64,000 nucleotides of DNA from Numida meleagris (Eukaryota > Chordata > Aves > Galliformes > Numididae), in NCBI RefSeq assembly GCF_002078875.1, contig NC_034410.1:102988138-103052137 (forward strand), in the 5' to 3' direction. Within the stretch, counting starts at the first letter, position 1. Each line of letters opens with the position of its first letter. The notes below the pieces were generated by a model. It saw nothing but the letters and a program-made list of their open reading frames with translations. It made no database searches and had not been told where the DNA came from. Of this stretch, positions 23,061 to 36,654 are shown piece after piece. A program made the position numbers and the translations under genes.

Positions 23061-24902
23061 AGCAACAGAGAAGATAGAGTCAAGGTGATGCACAAAACTC
23101 TTGCATTTTCTATCTTTTAAATTATGAACTATGAAATCAATATTGTATTCAGAATAGTTTCTCCTCCTAAAACAATACATTTTTTGGAGAAAAAATGCAA
23201 AAATTGGAAAGACTGCTGAGCAAACTGAGGGGAAAGTTGCAAGAGAGATGTAAATGTCATACTCTGAAATAGCTAGGTTGGGTCACAGGCAGCCCAAAGA
23301 GCCTCTCAGTTTTCACGTGCTATCTCCCTGCCTAGCCACCTGGTGTTTCTGAGCAACTGTAGGTGACAACTATCCCTGTACAGAACAGATTCTCCAATGA
23401 TGGGAGGTGGTCTGTTTCCTGACTGTTATTTGGAGGGAATCTCACCTTCTCAAAATGTGTTGTCTTACCATGAAGACTTGTCTTGCTAGGTTCTGCTGCA
23501 TGTTTGTATTTGATTTCTTTTTAATGTTTATGTTTTGTATGGGAATATTCCAATCAGCTCCTCCTTAGAAAGAGTGCTCATAGGAGCTGGAGGTGGATTC
23601 ACTGTCTTTAAGTGCTTTGTTTCACCCTTTAGCCTGATAATTCCCTTGCCTTCTTAGATTTTACGCTTAGAAGTTTTTATTCAGATGCTGTTTTATGGAA
23701 TCATCAGTCATCTGACTTAATCAGCCAACATTTACTCCTCAGTTCCTGTATCAAGTCACTGAACTAGCCAAACACTGAAGCAGAGACTTAAGTCTCATTA
23801 AGTGCAATGATACTTAAGCACGTTTAAATGCTTTAATGAACAGAGGCCTAAAGCTTCTGTATTGTTATTACACTAGATTAAGCCAGCAATTAAAACTCAC
23901 CATTTGAAAAAAAAAAAGAGTTATTTCTGACATTATTGTTTGGACAAGTATTCATCTGTGTGTACTTTCTACCCTATGACTTGACAGAAAGACGTGTTAC
24001 ATTCCTCCAGTACTAAGGGAAAATAAATAGCTGCAAATGCTTATGGTGATGCTGGTGTTTCCAGAAAGTCTGTATCATGAGGTTTTAGTAAAATATCTCT
24101 CCAAACTTGTCATGTCTCAACTGGCAAAATAAGATGAGTGTAGGTAAAATAATTACTATCACTATACTGTCAACTCATCAAATTTTCTAGGTAGTTCTAT
24201 ACCAGATTAACTTCAGCAGTATAGAAGGCATTTCATCTAGTGCCACTGGCTATACCATTTGAGCACAGAACTTGTACCACATTTGGATTCATGAATCTAT
24301 GGGCTATGGTGTTGGAATAAATACAGTCTCTACATGGGACAACCAACATGCTTTTTTTTTTTTCCCCCATTTTCCTCCTCCTTAGTTATGCCCTGCATGT
24401 TCAACAAGAGGCTGCCTAAACTTGCCAGTTTTATTCAGTTTTGGTTCTGCTGAGTTTCATTTCAAGTGGAATGCAACATGTAGGCAACCACGTGCCGTCC
24501 CAGGCGCGTTTTGGCAGGTGTTGGCACAATTTTCAGGGCTCCTGGGACCTGCCCAGATCCCATATAGACCTGGACGGACCTTTTGATCTTCTCTATCTTG
24601 TTGTTGAGAAAGCTTCACTGGTTCATCTCATTTCCCGATCATGCTCATTCTTTGCTCTTCCGTGGTGCTTTCTATCTGGAGAATGCTGTTTTTTTCATTA
24701 TTTGACAAAGTACCCAGAGAGGCAATTTTTGCTTCCATACATTTACCCTCCCCACTACTCAAAAATGGTAGAAGTTGAAATTGTCCAAAAGGTGGACAAA
24801 TGGATCTGAGCCTTGCGGAAGAGGAAAACAGGCAGATGTAAGAAAGACAGTTTTGCTTGTTTTGGATGAATTTGCTCAACAAACTTTTGTTTTCTTTGTT
24901 TG

Positions 24903-24931
24903 TTTTTTTTTTTTTTTTTTTTTTTTTTTTT
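24903..24931. repeat. T29 homopolymer
   Basis: An uninterrupted run of T. On the minus strand it is an A tail-like run, but no retrocopy sequence or target-site duplication is recognised next to it. Confidence 0.95.
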
Positions 24932-25584
24932 CATTTCTTACTCCAATGCCAAACTCCTGTAAGGGAGAAAGGAGGTCTCACCTGATTATGCCCACTTGCA
25001 GCATACCTGACTTTAGCAATGTTTCATTTACTAAGTTGACAGTACTTTTAACTTGGGATAACATTTCACTTGTGAATGAGATTTATACATTCAGTGTGAA
25101 AATGGAAGTGTTGTTTCATTCCTCAGTGTCTCACTGACGACAAAAATCAAAGAAGTAATCGTGAAATAGCTGTAAAGATTCACCTGGCAGATATCTAAGT
25201 GAAATGACAACAGAGTTCGTTGACCTTAAGGCAGATGTATGTCCACAGACACTTTGCTTCCATAGTAAAATGCAAATAATAGAAAGATGATTTTATATTT
25301 TAGGATGTCAAAAACAAAAGTAAGCACTAACTGCCTGATAAGTGCAGCACTGTGATTGCGAGTGCAGGATACAGCCCTGCAGGGTGGAGCATCTTCGCAT
25401 CTGGCTCATGTCAATGGCAGCACACCATTATCAACACCAACAGCTGTCACTCAGCATGGGCAAGATCAAGCCAAAAGAAGAGATTCTCCTCCCAGTGTAA
25501 GAAGACAGCTCAGAGTGCATATTGGAAGTTTGCCTCTGTCAGATGCCTGCCACTGTTTGCTGCCCATTTGTCTCATCACTGCAG

Positions 25585-25695
25585 ATATTAGGCTTCGAAT
25601 ATGAGTTCTCACTTGAAACTGACCACGTGAATCGACAAGGAGAAAATCCCACGATCACAGTTCTCTCACTGAGCAGGGACTATAGCGTCCTGAAT
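25585..25695 (+). CDS. Candidate 37-codon internal exon, unknown gene
   Basis: The segment is preceded by a polypyrimidine-containing acceptor ('tgtctcatcactgcag|ata') and ends at '...ctgaat|gtaagc', a good donor. Its 111 bases are open in one frame with phase 0 at both junctions. The product begins ILGFEYEFSLETDH and ends SRDYSVLN, a balanced composition with alternating hydrophobic residues unlike the low-complexity frames elsewhere. Five CpGs (in 'ttcgaa', 'cacgtg', 'atcgac', 'cacgat', 'agcgtc') are retained in a region that is otherwise CpG-poor, which suggests selection. The open frame extends on both sides from an ATG at 25,522 to a stop near 25,761, so an unspliced reading is also possible. 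I do not recognise the family. A conserved non-coding element is the main alternative. Confidence 0.3.
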
Positions 25696-26322
25696 GTAAG
25701 CTTGCGGCTTGCTTCAGAGCAGAGCAGAAAGAGAAGCAAGACAGGAAGCAGAGTTCTGTGAGCACAGAAAAATGTGATTTATGCAAACCATGGCTTGAAT
25801 TGAGCTGGAATCTCTGTTCCAAAGACTTAACATCTTATAATCTAGTCGTGCTTAATCTTAGTCCTGAAACACCTTCTGTGTTATAACTGGACTAGATGAA
25901 AGAGCTCACAACAAATTAAAAGGAAGGAGTTATAAAACAAGTGAAGTTCCATAAAATTCTCTTGTTCTTCTGGGCCAAAACCTCAGGAGGTATCAGGCAC
26001 CCTCTGTAAATGAATCATTCATCATGCAGCTTGCTCTTACTTTTATTTTTGGCATCCTACTAAATACAATCTATTTAAGGTTATTTACACAGACACACGG
26101 TAAATGAAACTGTCTGGGATGTTTTATTTCATGTGAAGATCTGTCCCATTATTATTCGTGTAAAAAAAATCAGTGTGGGAAGAAGCCTCACAATTCTTCT
26201 AATTCCCCAAAATGATCTTAAACTCCTCTGTGTGAGAGAAATTAGAGAAGAAAGAATGAATACCTTGATCACTAGCCGTTCAGACTACCCATAACACTGA
26301 TTATTTTAGAAGCTGTAATATT

Positions 26323-26341
26323 AAAAAAAAAAAAAAAAAAA
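26323..26341. repeat. A19 homopolymer
   Basis: Followed closely by a second A-rich section with 'aaaaaaaataataaaacaac'. Could be the eroded tail of a retroposed sequence, but no parent sequence is recognised upstream. Confidence 0.9.
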
Positions 26342-26499
26342 CACCATCCTAACAGAAAAAAAAATAATAAAACAACAAAGAGACTCCCTGCCCAAATCTT
26401 CAGTGGAATTTACTGTACTGCGACTTTATAGTTTTACAGTGGAATCTACAATGTGATCATAAAACAGCCTTGTTGTGTCCTAAATTTTATGGCACAAAG

Positions 26500-26580
26500 A
26501 TTGCTCGGAGGAATAACCCCTTTTGTTTGGCGCATTGGAGCCCGGATTGCCACGACTGTGGCTCATGTTTTGTTCATGTG
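26500..26580. promoter_or_regulatory. CpG-retaining patch, candidate conserved element
   Basis: Four CpGs lie within about 50 bases (around 26,506-26,553: 'gctcgg', 'ggcgca', 'cccgga', 'cacgac') in a long AT-rich non-coding stretch. Open frames pass through in two plus frames, but neither has splice signals or domain resemblance. Retained CpG here is more easily explained by a constrained or unmethylated element than by coding. Confidence 0.28.
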
Positions 26581-28611
26581 TATACATATGTATATATTTT
26601 CACTTTCCACTCTTTTCATTTCTCTTGGAGCACTGCAGCTTGTGTATTCACTAGTTTTACATTTCTGCAGCAGGGGAGCTGAGGAGCTGCTTTTTTTCTC
26701 TTTTTTTTTTTTTTCTTTCTGTTTGTTCCCCAAACTCTTCTTGCAGTTTAACAAGTCAAATACAAAACACAGGGGGAATAAACATCCACATGGTGGTACT
26801 GTGCGTGATATCACATCATTGATTGGATATACTGCATTGGAACATCATACAAAAGAGCCTGTAACCAAAAAAATTCAGTTGCCTGGAGCTTTGAGCTTTC
26901 AAATTAGGCTAAAGAGGTTCCCCTGATAACCAGCAGTGTTGAAGCTTTCAGTATTATTTAGCTGCCCAGACGTCAGCAAAATTTTTCAGTTAGAAGTCCC
27001 TGGAGAGCTAGCACACCAGCAAGGTAACCCACCTGCCCACTCACTACTTTGAGATCAAAAAGTCTATCTAAAAATCTTCGGTTTACCAAGCATCACTGGG
27101 AGCAAATGCAGCTCTCCCTTCTTCAACACTATCTCTGTCTGTGCAGCCTATTTTGCATCAAAAGATCCATTTGAAAGTAGAGATCCCTTCGAGCTAAATA
27201 TTCTAAACTGACAGAAGAATTTCTAGTGGCACACCAGCCTGGAGCCATATTTTTATGAGGACATCACTTTCTATTTCTAAGCTTCAGTATGCACTCATGC
27301 TTCCTCATTGCCAGGAGCCATGCCACATCAAGTTGCCTCCTCCTAGCTTTTATGTTTTTTTAATGGAGTCCAGTTTGCTGCCTAACTTATGGCTATCTCC
27401 CTGATAAATTATCAGACACCTAAGTCACTAGGATGGAGGTGTCCTTGTGTGACGTGAGCCTGAAAGGAGATCATAGGTGTCATTAACAAAAAAAAAGACA
27501 TCGATTTTCAAATTCGATTATTCTTGAAAGCTGGGAGGGATTTGAAAAAGAGTATGAGGGGGAAAAAAGAAAAAAGAAAGGACAGTGTAAAATATGTAGT
27601 CCTTAAGTATAAGCTATGACCTAGGGACAGACAAGACACTTCTCTTTCCGGAGAGCTTTATGTTTATGGGCCTGATCCTGTACTGCTTGGCACCGTGTGG
27701 TGTTCCTGAGAATGGGAGCCATGCTGGACCCAGGCACCAGCAGAGCTTTGCACGACTGCCCTTGGGTCACACACTCCTTGAGGCAAGGCTCATGACTCCT
27801 TGTACATCTCATTCAGCTCTGAGCAGGCTGCTCTCACTTAAATAAACTGCAGCCTCTTTGGTGTCTGGCTAGAGCCCGACACGTTGTATTGCTGGGTTTA
27901 GAGAAACAATAGACCTTCCTGGATTTCATACCAGGTGAAAGCACTGCTTTTACAATAATAAAGATGTTCTTTTTTTTTTTTTTTTTTCTGATTGAAAAGA
28001 CATCAGGATTTAACTGCTTCCTTGCAGTGATGGGGAATTAAACGTTTGTTAAAATATTCTAAAGGACTAGCACAAGATTTCAGTCCTAAAAATTCCGCAT
28101 CCATCAAAGAAGGTAAGAATTTTTATGTTAAAAGAAGAAAGATGTGCTGTTATAAGTCAGCAACTTAAATGCCTTTATCTATCCAGCCTGCAAGACATCT
28201 GCAGAACATTCAGCAATTAAATATGCCCCCAGCTGAACAATAATGTTGTTGCTTGGTCTGCATATAAATTAGAGGGAGTTAAGGGTGGATGTTCAAGCCA
28301 GGCTCTGTTGTTGTCAATATCCTATGCCATAAGCTGCCCTTGAAATCACCCTGGACTCTGCAAAGGGCCCTTGCAAAGGTCCCATCCACAGATCTATTCC
28401 CCCCATCCCTAATAAAACAGAGCTCACATCCTTGTGAAAGGGATAAATGCTAACTATTCATCAACCTTAGATAGCTTAGACTATCTCTGAGCCTGCCAAA
28501 ATATGCTTGGTTGGGAAGGACTGAGGAAGAAGAGGGCTGCACCGTGTCATTTATGAGGGTGACTACAGGATGTTGGCATCAAGGGTTTCCTGTGGAAATT
28601 ATATTATACAT

Positions 28612-28715
28612 GCATCTTTTCTCTGGTGCCTTCTATGTAAGGATCCCAAAGTATTTTACAAATGCTGAAGTGTTTGATGAAGCTGCTGTATTGCTCTAGC
28701 GAGGCAGACAACCTG
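28612..28715 (-). repeat. Ancient SINE fragment (MIR-type 3' half), inverted
   Basis: In plus orientation, 'ggatcccaaagtattttaca' followed by 'aatgctgaagtg' and 'tagcgaggcaga' matches the inverted tail of old amniote SINEs ('ggatctcaaagcgctttaca', 'aacattaatt', 'gtgaggtagg'). Clear in its first 25 bases, diverged after that. Confidence 0.6.
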
Positions 28716-31700
28716 GGGATGAGCTATAGCTGCCTGCTCACGTGCACAGCAGCAGCAGCTGCAGTTGCTCAGGGGATGTCAGCCCTTGCTCCCTAGTCCC
28801 TCTCCTCTGCCAGAGGCCACCCCTTGCAGGAGCAGAGGCAGCAGGACAGGCGCTGGGCACAAGGACATCTGCAGCAGCGGGGGCGAGATTTGCCAGAGCT
28901 CAGCTTCCAGCACCCTGAGGCATAAACTTCTCAGATGACTTACACCTTCCTTAGGACTGTAGCACCTTTCCGCTTACATTAAATTGCCTTGAGATTAGAA
29001 AAGGGGGAGAAATGAGAGAAAACATTTATCTTTGCCTGCTGGGACTTATCCTCCCATACAACGACAAATTTGTACCTGAGAAAAAGGAACACTGGCTTGC
29101 TTACTGCTCCCAGTGGATAACCTGGAGAGCACCAGAAAATGCACAGCTACACAGCACAGCACCTTGCATACTGACTGGGGTCAAATATGAATGATTTTAT
29201 GGTAAAAAATACAGATGGAGCTCTGTCTGCTGGACAGAGCTTTCCGTGTCACCTTTCGGCAAGAAGGAACTACTTATTCTGTACCTTGAATTTAATTTTA
29301 ACAGCACCTTTCTTTATAAGCACCACTGAATATCTGTCTTCTTTCAGCAATTTCATGGCAACCAACAGCTCACACCTTCCATTCACTATCAGCTTCTTCT
29401 TGGCTGCTTAAGAAGCTTGCTTGTAGCCTACTCCAAAAGGCACCAGATCTGTTAGAGATGATATAATGGGATGGAGGGACTTGCAGTATGCATGCCAACA
29501 GCCTTGCACATCTTGGTAGCCCCAGAAGCTTCTGGGAAAAAGGTACAGAAATATCCAGAAGCAGTAAATATAGTAAGGAATGCATAGGGCAACTATAGAC
29601 TGTTAGCTGGGGACCCATAATGGAACACTGCCATCTTTAAAGGCATTTTTGTTTCTACAATTTTTACGACAGTTTTATGGCAATTCTGTAACTACTGTAC
29701 TTCACTGCTTCACAGTGATTCCTTTTTATCTCTAGAGATTATTCCAGGATGTTAGGATGTAATATGTGGAGAGAAGAGCAATCACTGCATAGCAGGCTAC
29801 ACATAAAAGAGTCATATAATCAATTGCTCTTATGTCATAAAAGTCACAGTCCAGTGATCTGATGTCACCGTGATGGATTGGGACTTTTAATGCTTCATTT
29901 ATGGCTTTTTTAAAAAGGGGAAAGCACGGTTTTGTTAAAACACATGCCATTCTTAATGTGGCATTAACAGAGCTAAATGGGATGCAGTGGTACTTATTTA
30001 TTTGACCACAAAAGTGTGATCCAAGTTCAGTTTTAACGGCAGAATTGTGGCTACTTCTGTATGCTTTCAGAAACCAGTGGGTGAAGGCTGGGAGCAATGA
30101 GCATTTACTCCAGCTGAGGATTTCATCCAAAGTTTTAATTAATAATAAGAGAAAGAAGGGTTTAGCCATGACTTTGCCCCAGGTCATGGGCAGCACATGA
30201 CCTAAGGAGGGAGCAACCTGGGAGGCTGTGACTGTAGCTATTGCAATCTGCTCCTGGTTCTCTCAGGCTTGGCAAAGGAAATATTGCTGATTGCCCTTCC
30301 CTTGCTTGTGGTACCTCGGGAGAGGAGCAGGGGCTGGAACAGGCAGCTGCAGGTATTGCTATGGGCAGAAGGGGATGGATGTGATGGTCATGCAGAGGCA
30401 GTTCCGCTCTCTTCATGGTAGTCAGGGAAAGCTGATTGAAGGAGACCAAGACATGACCCTCAGTCTTCAGGTGAGATGCTGCACATGGGACCATAAGACC
30501 ATAAGACTCAAGGCATCTGTAACTCACACAATGTTAGAATTGAGGACCAGAAGAAATGCTGGGAGATTTTCCAGCAAAACCTGGATGTTTAATACATGTA
30601 GGAAATCCAGCATTTTGGATTCTGTTTGTTTGGAAATCCCTTATCTTACGTAGCCTGTTTGTCCTCACACTGGATCACTTACAAAATTGGGTAAAACTGC
30701 AACATGTTCAGAGCAATTTTTATTCTGCCCCATAAAGCTATTTGAGGTTAATCTCTGACCATCTCAGACTCTAACAGGGATGTCTAACTAAAACTGTGGG
30801 GCAGGTGTCCCTCTGAGAGACATGGCTGACACCTGGCTGTACAGTCCGTCCTGCTCAGGGTTTTCTCTCCTGAGACTGCTGCCACTTCTGTGATCTCTAC
30901 GTAGTGAGAAGGGGGGGGGTTGTTGTGTTTTTAAGGGAGGAACTTGAGGCCTGCATCTCCCACCCTGGCAGTCAGCCATGGCTTCCCATCAGGTGGCTGT
31001 TAGCTCAGTCTTTGGCAGTGCCATGGAGAGGGCCTGCACCCTCTGGGATGGCTGAGGGCAGCTCAAGATTCCCAGGAACTCCCCTGGTCCTGCAGGACAT
31101 GGTTTGATTTTCACTCGCATTAAGGAGCTTTTCTTAGCAACCTAAAGGACTGCAAAAATGAAGCTACTCTTCAGCAAATGCCACAGCCATGAAATCATCA
31201 AATACGTGAGTGCTATGAGTAAGAGCACCACTACTTGGGTTTGTGACAGGCATTCCTGTTTTCGCACCTGGCCAGGCTTAAGTCTGGAAGAAAACAGCTT
31301 GAGTCATTCCTGTGCAACAGTCTCGCTCATCCTGGCTGCGGTTAAAAGATGATCCCTGTCACATTGCCAGGTAGAGAGACATTATCACTCTTCTGCCAGT
31401 GTGCTCTCAGTTCCAGTTTCCCTCGCCTCCCCTGCCTCCTCTCTGGCCTCCCCTTTCCTTTCAAGTCTCTGGTCGTCATCACAAGACCATCCCTTTTGGC
31501 TTGGGGAAAAGTGAACACCATGCCTGGGGGAGCATTTAAAGCAAGCTTGCTGTGTGTATCTGCCCAGTGCTGGAGACGTGAGGTCGCAGCCATGCCATAC
31601 ATGGTGTCCCCTCCGCAGTGGGATGTCTACTAGTGCCTGTCAGCCTGAGGACAAAACATCTCCATCCCCAAACGGTATCCTCTGAGTTCCCTTGGAGACA

Positions 31701-34700
31701 TATTGCAGGTTCCTTGGAGAAAAAGCAAAATTTTTTTTCTCTGCAACATGACTTCTCTGAGCAGGGAGTGGGGTTTCTGCTTCCACCAGCATTCCTTGAC
31801 GAAATCACTGCCTCTCGCTGCTCTATATCTTTCATGATACCCGGCGTATTTTCCCTTCCATGCTAGAAGGGAAGCCAAGCCAAGGGATCTGCTCCAGATA
31901 CGCGTGCTAGTGCTCATTTTTTCACCATCAGTTTTAAAGTATTGCACGGTCCCTTTCTTTCTTGTTGAAAGCAGAGTAAGAGAACTCCAATTTCATGCCC
32001 TCAGGCCTGAATAAAAGAATAAAAACAACACAACATTTGCATCTGTTTAACAGGCTCTATTCTAGAAGTCTCCATGCAGGAAAAATGGGGGGAAAAGCCC
32101 CATCACTCCAGGTTAAATGGTGCTGCTCAGAAATTACTGCAGGAAGGGAAGGCAGAGAAGAAAATTATTGGCACAAATGACCTAGGAATTCATGGCCCTG
32201 CAATTGCAAACACAAAGTCTAAAAAGGTTACATTCTCTTGCTTCTCTGCCTACCCCCGATATCAATGAACATCAGCTAAAGGTGGCTGAAGAACCAATTT
32301 CATGCATCTACTGTAGAAGGAAATGAACTGAGCCAAGGGCAAAAATAAAATTATACAAATGTTATTATAGACTAGCCTGCTTCTGTCCTAGTTTAATTCA
32401 AATTTCAGTGCTGCAGGCTTTGCTGCTGGCAGTAGCCTTCCTGAATAAATCAACATTTGCTTACATCTAAATTATTAGAGAAACATGTGACTTTGTTTAT
32501 TGTATAAATTATACGCAAGGTTAAAGCATTAACTGTTCCACTGGCTTTGTGCAGCCACACAATCTCTCCCCTCCCCCTGCCAACCTTTCTCCCCCAAACA
32601 CGTTTCTTAGGACGAGCCATCTCAGGGCGGCTCACGGCTGTATTTCAGGGCCCTTTTCTCCATCGCACTGCCCTGGGGGGAAATCATTTACTGCTGCGCA
32701 GAGTGCACAGGGGATGCAGAGCACCGCCGTGCTGGCAGGGCAGCGCTCCAGCCCTGGTGTGCAGGAGGGTTTATGGCTGCAGGAGGTGGCAGTGAGGGGG
32801 ATCTCCAGCGCCTGGGCACATGGATGGGCAAGAGGGAGGAATGTTGTTCTGCCAGAACTGCTGCCTGGCTTGCTGCTGCTGCTGCTGGCACAAGGATGCC
32901 CATCAAGAAACACAAGCAGCTTCTGCGCTGTCACCATGCATGTTCAGCCTCAAAGGGGCTAGGGGCTGGCTATCCAGCTCTCAATCTGCGTCCATGGGCT
33001 GACAACCCCACCTATGGTCACTCTCATCCGAACTTGTTTTCCGTAGCTGCTATTCTTACTCTCCCCAGTCTGGAAAAAAAAGCTGTTTGGTTCCCCTTGG
33101 AAATGCAATCCAGCACTGCTGTAACAGTCCTAAGCACGGCAGCAGTATTGCTTCAAACTGTAATATCTGGGATTATTGCTACAAAGTGCTGAAGGATCTT
33201 CTTTTTGAAAAAGAAAGCAAACAGAAAACCCCAAGGAGCCCTTCTCCTCCAGAGCCAGCACCATCTCACAGACTGGCTGGTACTGAATTTTCTGTCACAA
33301 GTGTATCACCACGCAGCAGCTGAGTAAATCTTATCCACAAAGGTATCAGATGCCATTAGCTTAGGACCTAGGATATGGAATCCAAATATATGTCTCCTGG
33401 GGTTCTGCACTGAAACACTGTCAGGAAATTTCTGAGGCCCGACTGAACTGAGTATTTTATTTACATTTCATTTACACTTACAAATTAATATATATTTTTT
33501 ATGCTGTTAAGGGGCCATTGTACAGCACTGTAGTTTTATATTCAGCAACAGGATGTAATTTCCCTATCAATAAAATTGTTGTTTGTTTTCCTCTGCACTC
33601 GATTATTATGGAAATTTCACAGTTTCTCAGCTACAGTGATGTCTAGCGAAATGAGCAGGCCACTTATGTGGAATTCTTTCTTAGCATCCTGACTCTTTTC
33701 TATTTATGCTAATGTTATTTCATGCTAATAGCAGACCATATTTTGCTTTGATACTATTAAAACCTGTCTGGCTTGAGTAAAGGGAACATTTTTTAATGCT
33801 TTCTGGAAATGATCTGATGTAGTAAAACCATCCCCATTAAGAGTGAGGTTTTGGAGGACACTCTGCTTCCTCTGCTCTTCAATCCAAAAACTGAGAAATC
33901 CTTTAGATGTAAATTAATTTCACTCACTCTTTTTCCCATTTTCATTCTTTAGAAATGATAACTTACTGTGTAATTTAGCTATGCTGTAAGGGACTCTTCT
34001 TCCAAGAGGAATTCAGGAAGCATATATTGTTTATCTCAGCCTGTGAACATGAGGTTTACAAATCTCATTACCAAATAATGGGATTGGAATTCTCCTCACA
34101 ATTTTGTACACATCTCCTTGCAAAAATGTGCCTTCCTTCTCTCTCCTGAATAACCAAAATCTTCCTTCTCCGTTAGAAGGTTGTGACAACCTGCTCAGGT
34201 TTCCTTCCTGAGCGTTGCCACAGATCTCAGCAGGGCTGTGCCTGCAGAACCAGAGCACAATCTTTAAAGAAGCTCTAGAAATTCATTTCAGCTTGAAATG
34301 TAAACTGAAATGAACTCCATTTCCATTGCCTGAAATGTACGATGAAAGGGGACTCGCTGATTGAAAAGAATCAGTGCAGAAAATGTAATTAATATTTAGA
34401 TACTTCTAACTACCAAGTAAGACTCTTCTGTAACCATGCAGCTCATGCCTGCCTTCTGAGCCCTGCACCCAAGTGGCACTGAAAATAGCACCCAGCAAAA
34501 CCAGCCTGGTTCCCCCACACATACCCAGCTGTGGACAGCACACATTTGTCCCAGTGCAGGAGATGCCCAGCACTAGTGAAGACTGTTCATGTCTCCTGCT
34601 GCTGCCTCCCAGCTCCAGCACGGGGGATAAATCTGGCGCAGCGATGTCTTCCCTCAGTTGGAAAATTTTCCATGTCTGACTGACAAGCCTGGGCAGCGGG

Positions 34701-36650
34701 GTCAGCTGGGAGGCCTGGCTGAACAGAAGGCTGTAATGAAGACATTTTCTCTCTCCTGGCTGACCTCCTGCAGCTGACAGATTTGAATAGCCTCTTCCCC
34801 AGTTGACAACATGAAATACAGGCTAGCAGAGATCAAAAGCACTCACCATTTATCTATCTCGTTATTCATGAAGTCCCCCATCACCATGGTATCTGAATGC
34901 CTCCAATGAACTGGGGAGAGTTCCCTAGGGCCAAGAGCCTCAAGTGCTTCCTCACAGCAATCAAAATTGCTTCCTGAGGGCTTTTGTTCCTGCTCCTGCT
35001 TAGAATTTTTATCCATTACTGCGGATCATCATGAGGATTAAAGGGAAGATTGAATCAACGGTGCAAAAAGCTTTGGCTGGATTTGCATAAACTCTCGGCC
35101 AGTTCCAGTGTTCTAGCTCCTGATCAAAACACTTATTTTAAGAGTAAAAAAGTGGGTGAAGAGAGAAATTTAAGGCTCCTAACTGCAAAACCTTGTGTAA
35201 GAGCCCTGCAAACCAACAGAGACAATTACCATTTTAAGACCAAGACTAGGTATGTTCTACACACTGAAAATATAGGTAAGTGAGTAGAACTAAATATTTT
35301 TACAAAAAGATACAGGATTCCAATGTGGGAGTTTTCTCCTTCTTTGTGACTTGCACCGTGTTTTGACTGCCAATCAAACAAACCCAATAACCCAATGCCA
35401 TTATTACCAGAGCAGCAAAATGTGCGTTCGGTCTCAGTGACTCACCCAGGTCCCACTAGAAACAGATGCAGTGGCAGGTGGATGTTGGTAGGGAAAGGCA
35501 GAGAGATCATTTGTTGTAGCAAAGGATTTAAAATATTTTGGTCAGGAAAATTAATGTCTTAGCATATCTTCACTTGGTCGACTATCGTTCTACTCTGCAT
35601 TCATTCAGCTGCCCCAAACATGTCTAACCAACTGAGTGCTGTGTATCTTGCTGTGTGCAGATAGTTAGTACTGTGTCCAACACATTTGTCTGAACGCTGG
35701 GGACTTGTGCCGTGGGAAGCATGGAGGGCATTGCCTTGGACCTCGGATGCAGCTCAAGGTTCCTGGTGGCTGTACCTGCTGGCTGTCCCAGCCTTGGTTA
35801 AACCAATGGCATCACAGGGGCATCTCTGCCCTGTAGGCAATTGCATCACATCATTGCCTCAGAGACTCACCCATCTTCAGTGCCAGTTGTGGTGAGCAAA
35901 CACACGGAGGCATTAGGACCTGTGTGCTTGTCCACTGCATCAGTTAAATACTGATCTTCTCCTCTTGTTGTGAGCATTGCTTTATAGCCAGTGAGGACCT
36001 GACCACACCAATAACACTGCTTTGGGATCCAAATCTACATCTTGGTTCAAAAGCAGACAACTCAATAATACTGAAATTCTATCAAAAATGTTCATGTTTG
36101 CCTGCTACTAGGTGAAGTTGCTAGAATTAATACCCCTGAATAATCAATGCTATTAAATAAATACACTACTGACTCTAGAAATTTTTTCCATGAGTTTTAC
36201 AACCTTGGATATTCATCTTTAAGACAAACCTGGCTCCTGAAGGCATTGCATACAAATTTCAAGACTTCTTCAGAGAAAATATGAATAAAAGAAAAAAGAA
36301 AACTCAAACTAGTATTTCTCTGAAAAATATCAAAATATTTTTTACATGAATCTCATGATTTCTGGAAATCCAATTTATAATTTCTGAAGCCTTACTACTA
36401 GCATCACTACAAATACCACGGTGTAGATTTTTCCAATCAAAGACTGAAGCTTCATACAAAAGCAAATACATGTGTCAGCCTCTGCCAGCAATTTTGGCTC
36501 TTGATTTTCATTTGCAGCCTGTTCTTCTGTCTGTAGTCTTCCAATCTAAAATAAAAAAATAAAACCAAGATAGTCAAGGGACTGTAAAAGGGTCATCGGG
36601 TAAGACTAACCAATAAACAGCCCCTGTGTCTTGGCATTGATGCTGCTAGT
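28716..36650. other. Gene-free stretch
   Basis: Moderately GC-richer patches lie at about 28,730-28,920 (with a CAG-rich section) and 32,600-32,960 (with a short CTG run at about 32,870-32,888). They give overlapping open frames on both strands without splice or domain support. A 10-bp inverted repeat with a 13-base loop lies at 34,282-34,314. No repeat family is recognised. Confidence 0.4.
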
Positions 36651-36654
36651 TTCC

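Larger units (their letters stand above)
22181..25340. other. Gene-free stretch with simple repeats
   Basis: Apart from the tandem duplication, this holds a (TCTA)n tract at 23,040-23,060 and a 29-base T run at 24,903-24,931. A CpG-retaining patch at about 24,488-24,510 ('acgtgccgtcccaggcgcg') lies inside a plus-strand frame of about 120 residues but has no splice or domain support. Confidence 0.45.
25762..28600. other. Gene-free stretch
   Basis: Contains the A19 run and CpG patch listed separately, and a T run at about 27,970-27,987. A block at about 27,675-27,860 ('gggcctgatcctg' ... 'ccttgaggcaaggctcatga') loosely resembles old amniote repeat motifs, but the match is too weak to define an element. 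Confidence 0.4.

Noticed and set aside
26323..26380. A-rich tail suggesting a processed retrocopy
   Set aside because: No transcript-like or gene-like sequence is recognised upstream, and no target-site duplication flanks it.
26453..26926. 157-residue plus-strand open frame
   Set aside because: A hydrophobic stretch and a Phe/Ser run come from T-rich simple sequence. No recognisable family, start context or splice signals.
27675..27860. Possible old repeat with 'gggcctgatcctg' motif
   Set aside because: Only two short blocks resemble known repeat motifs, with unclear boundaries. Below the level I can support.
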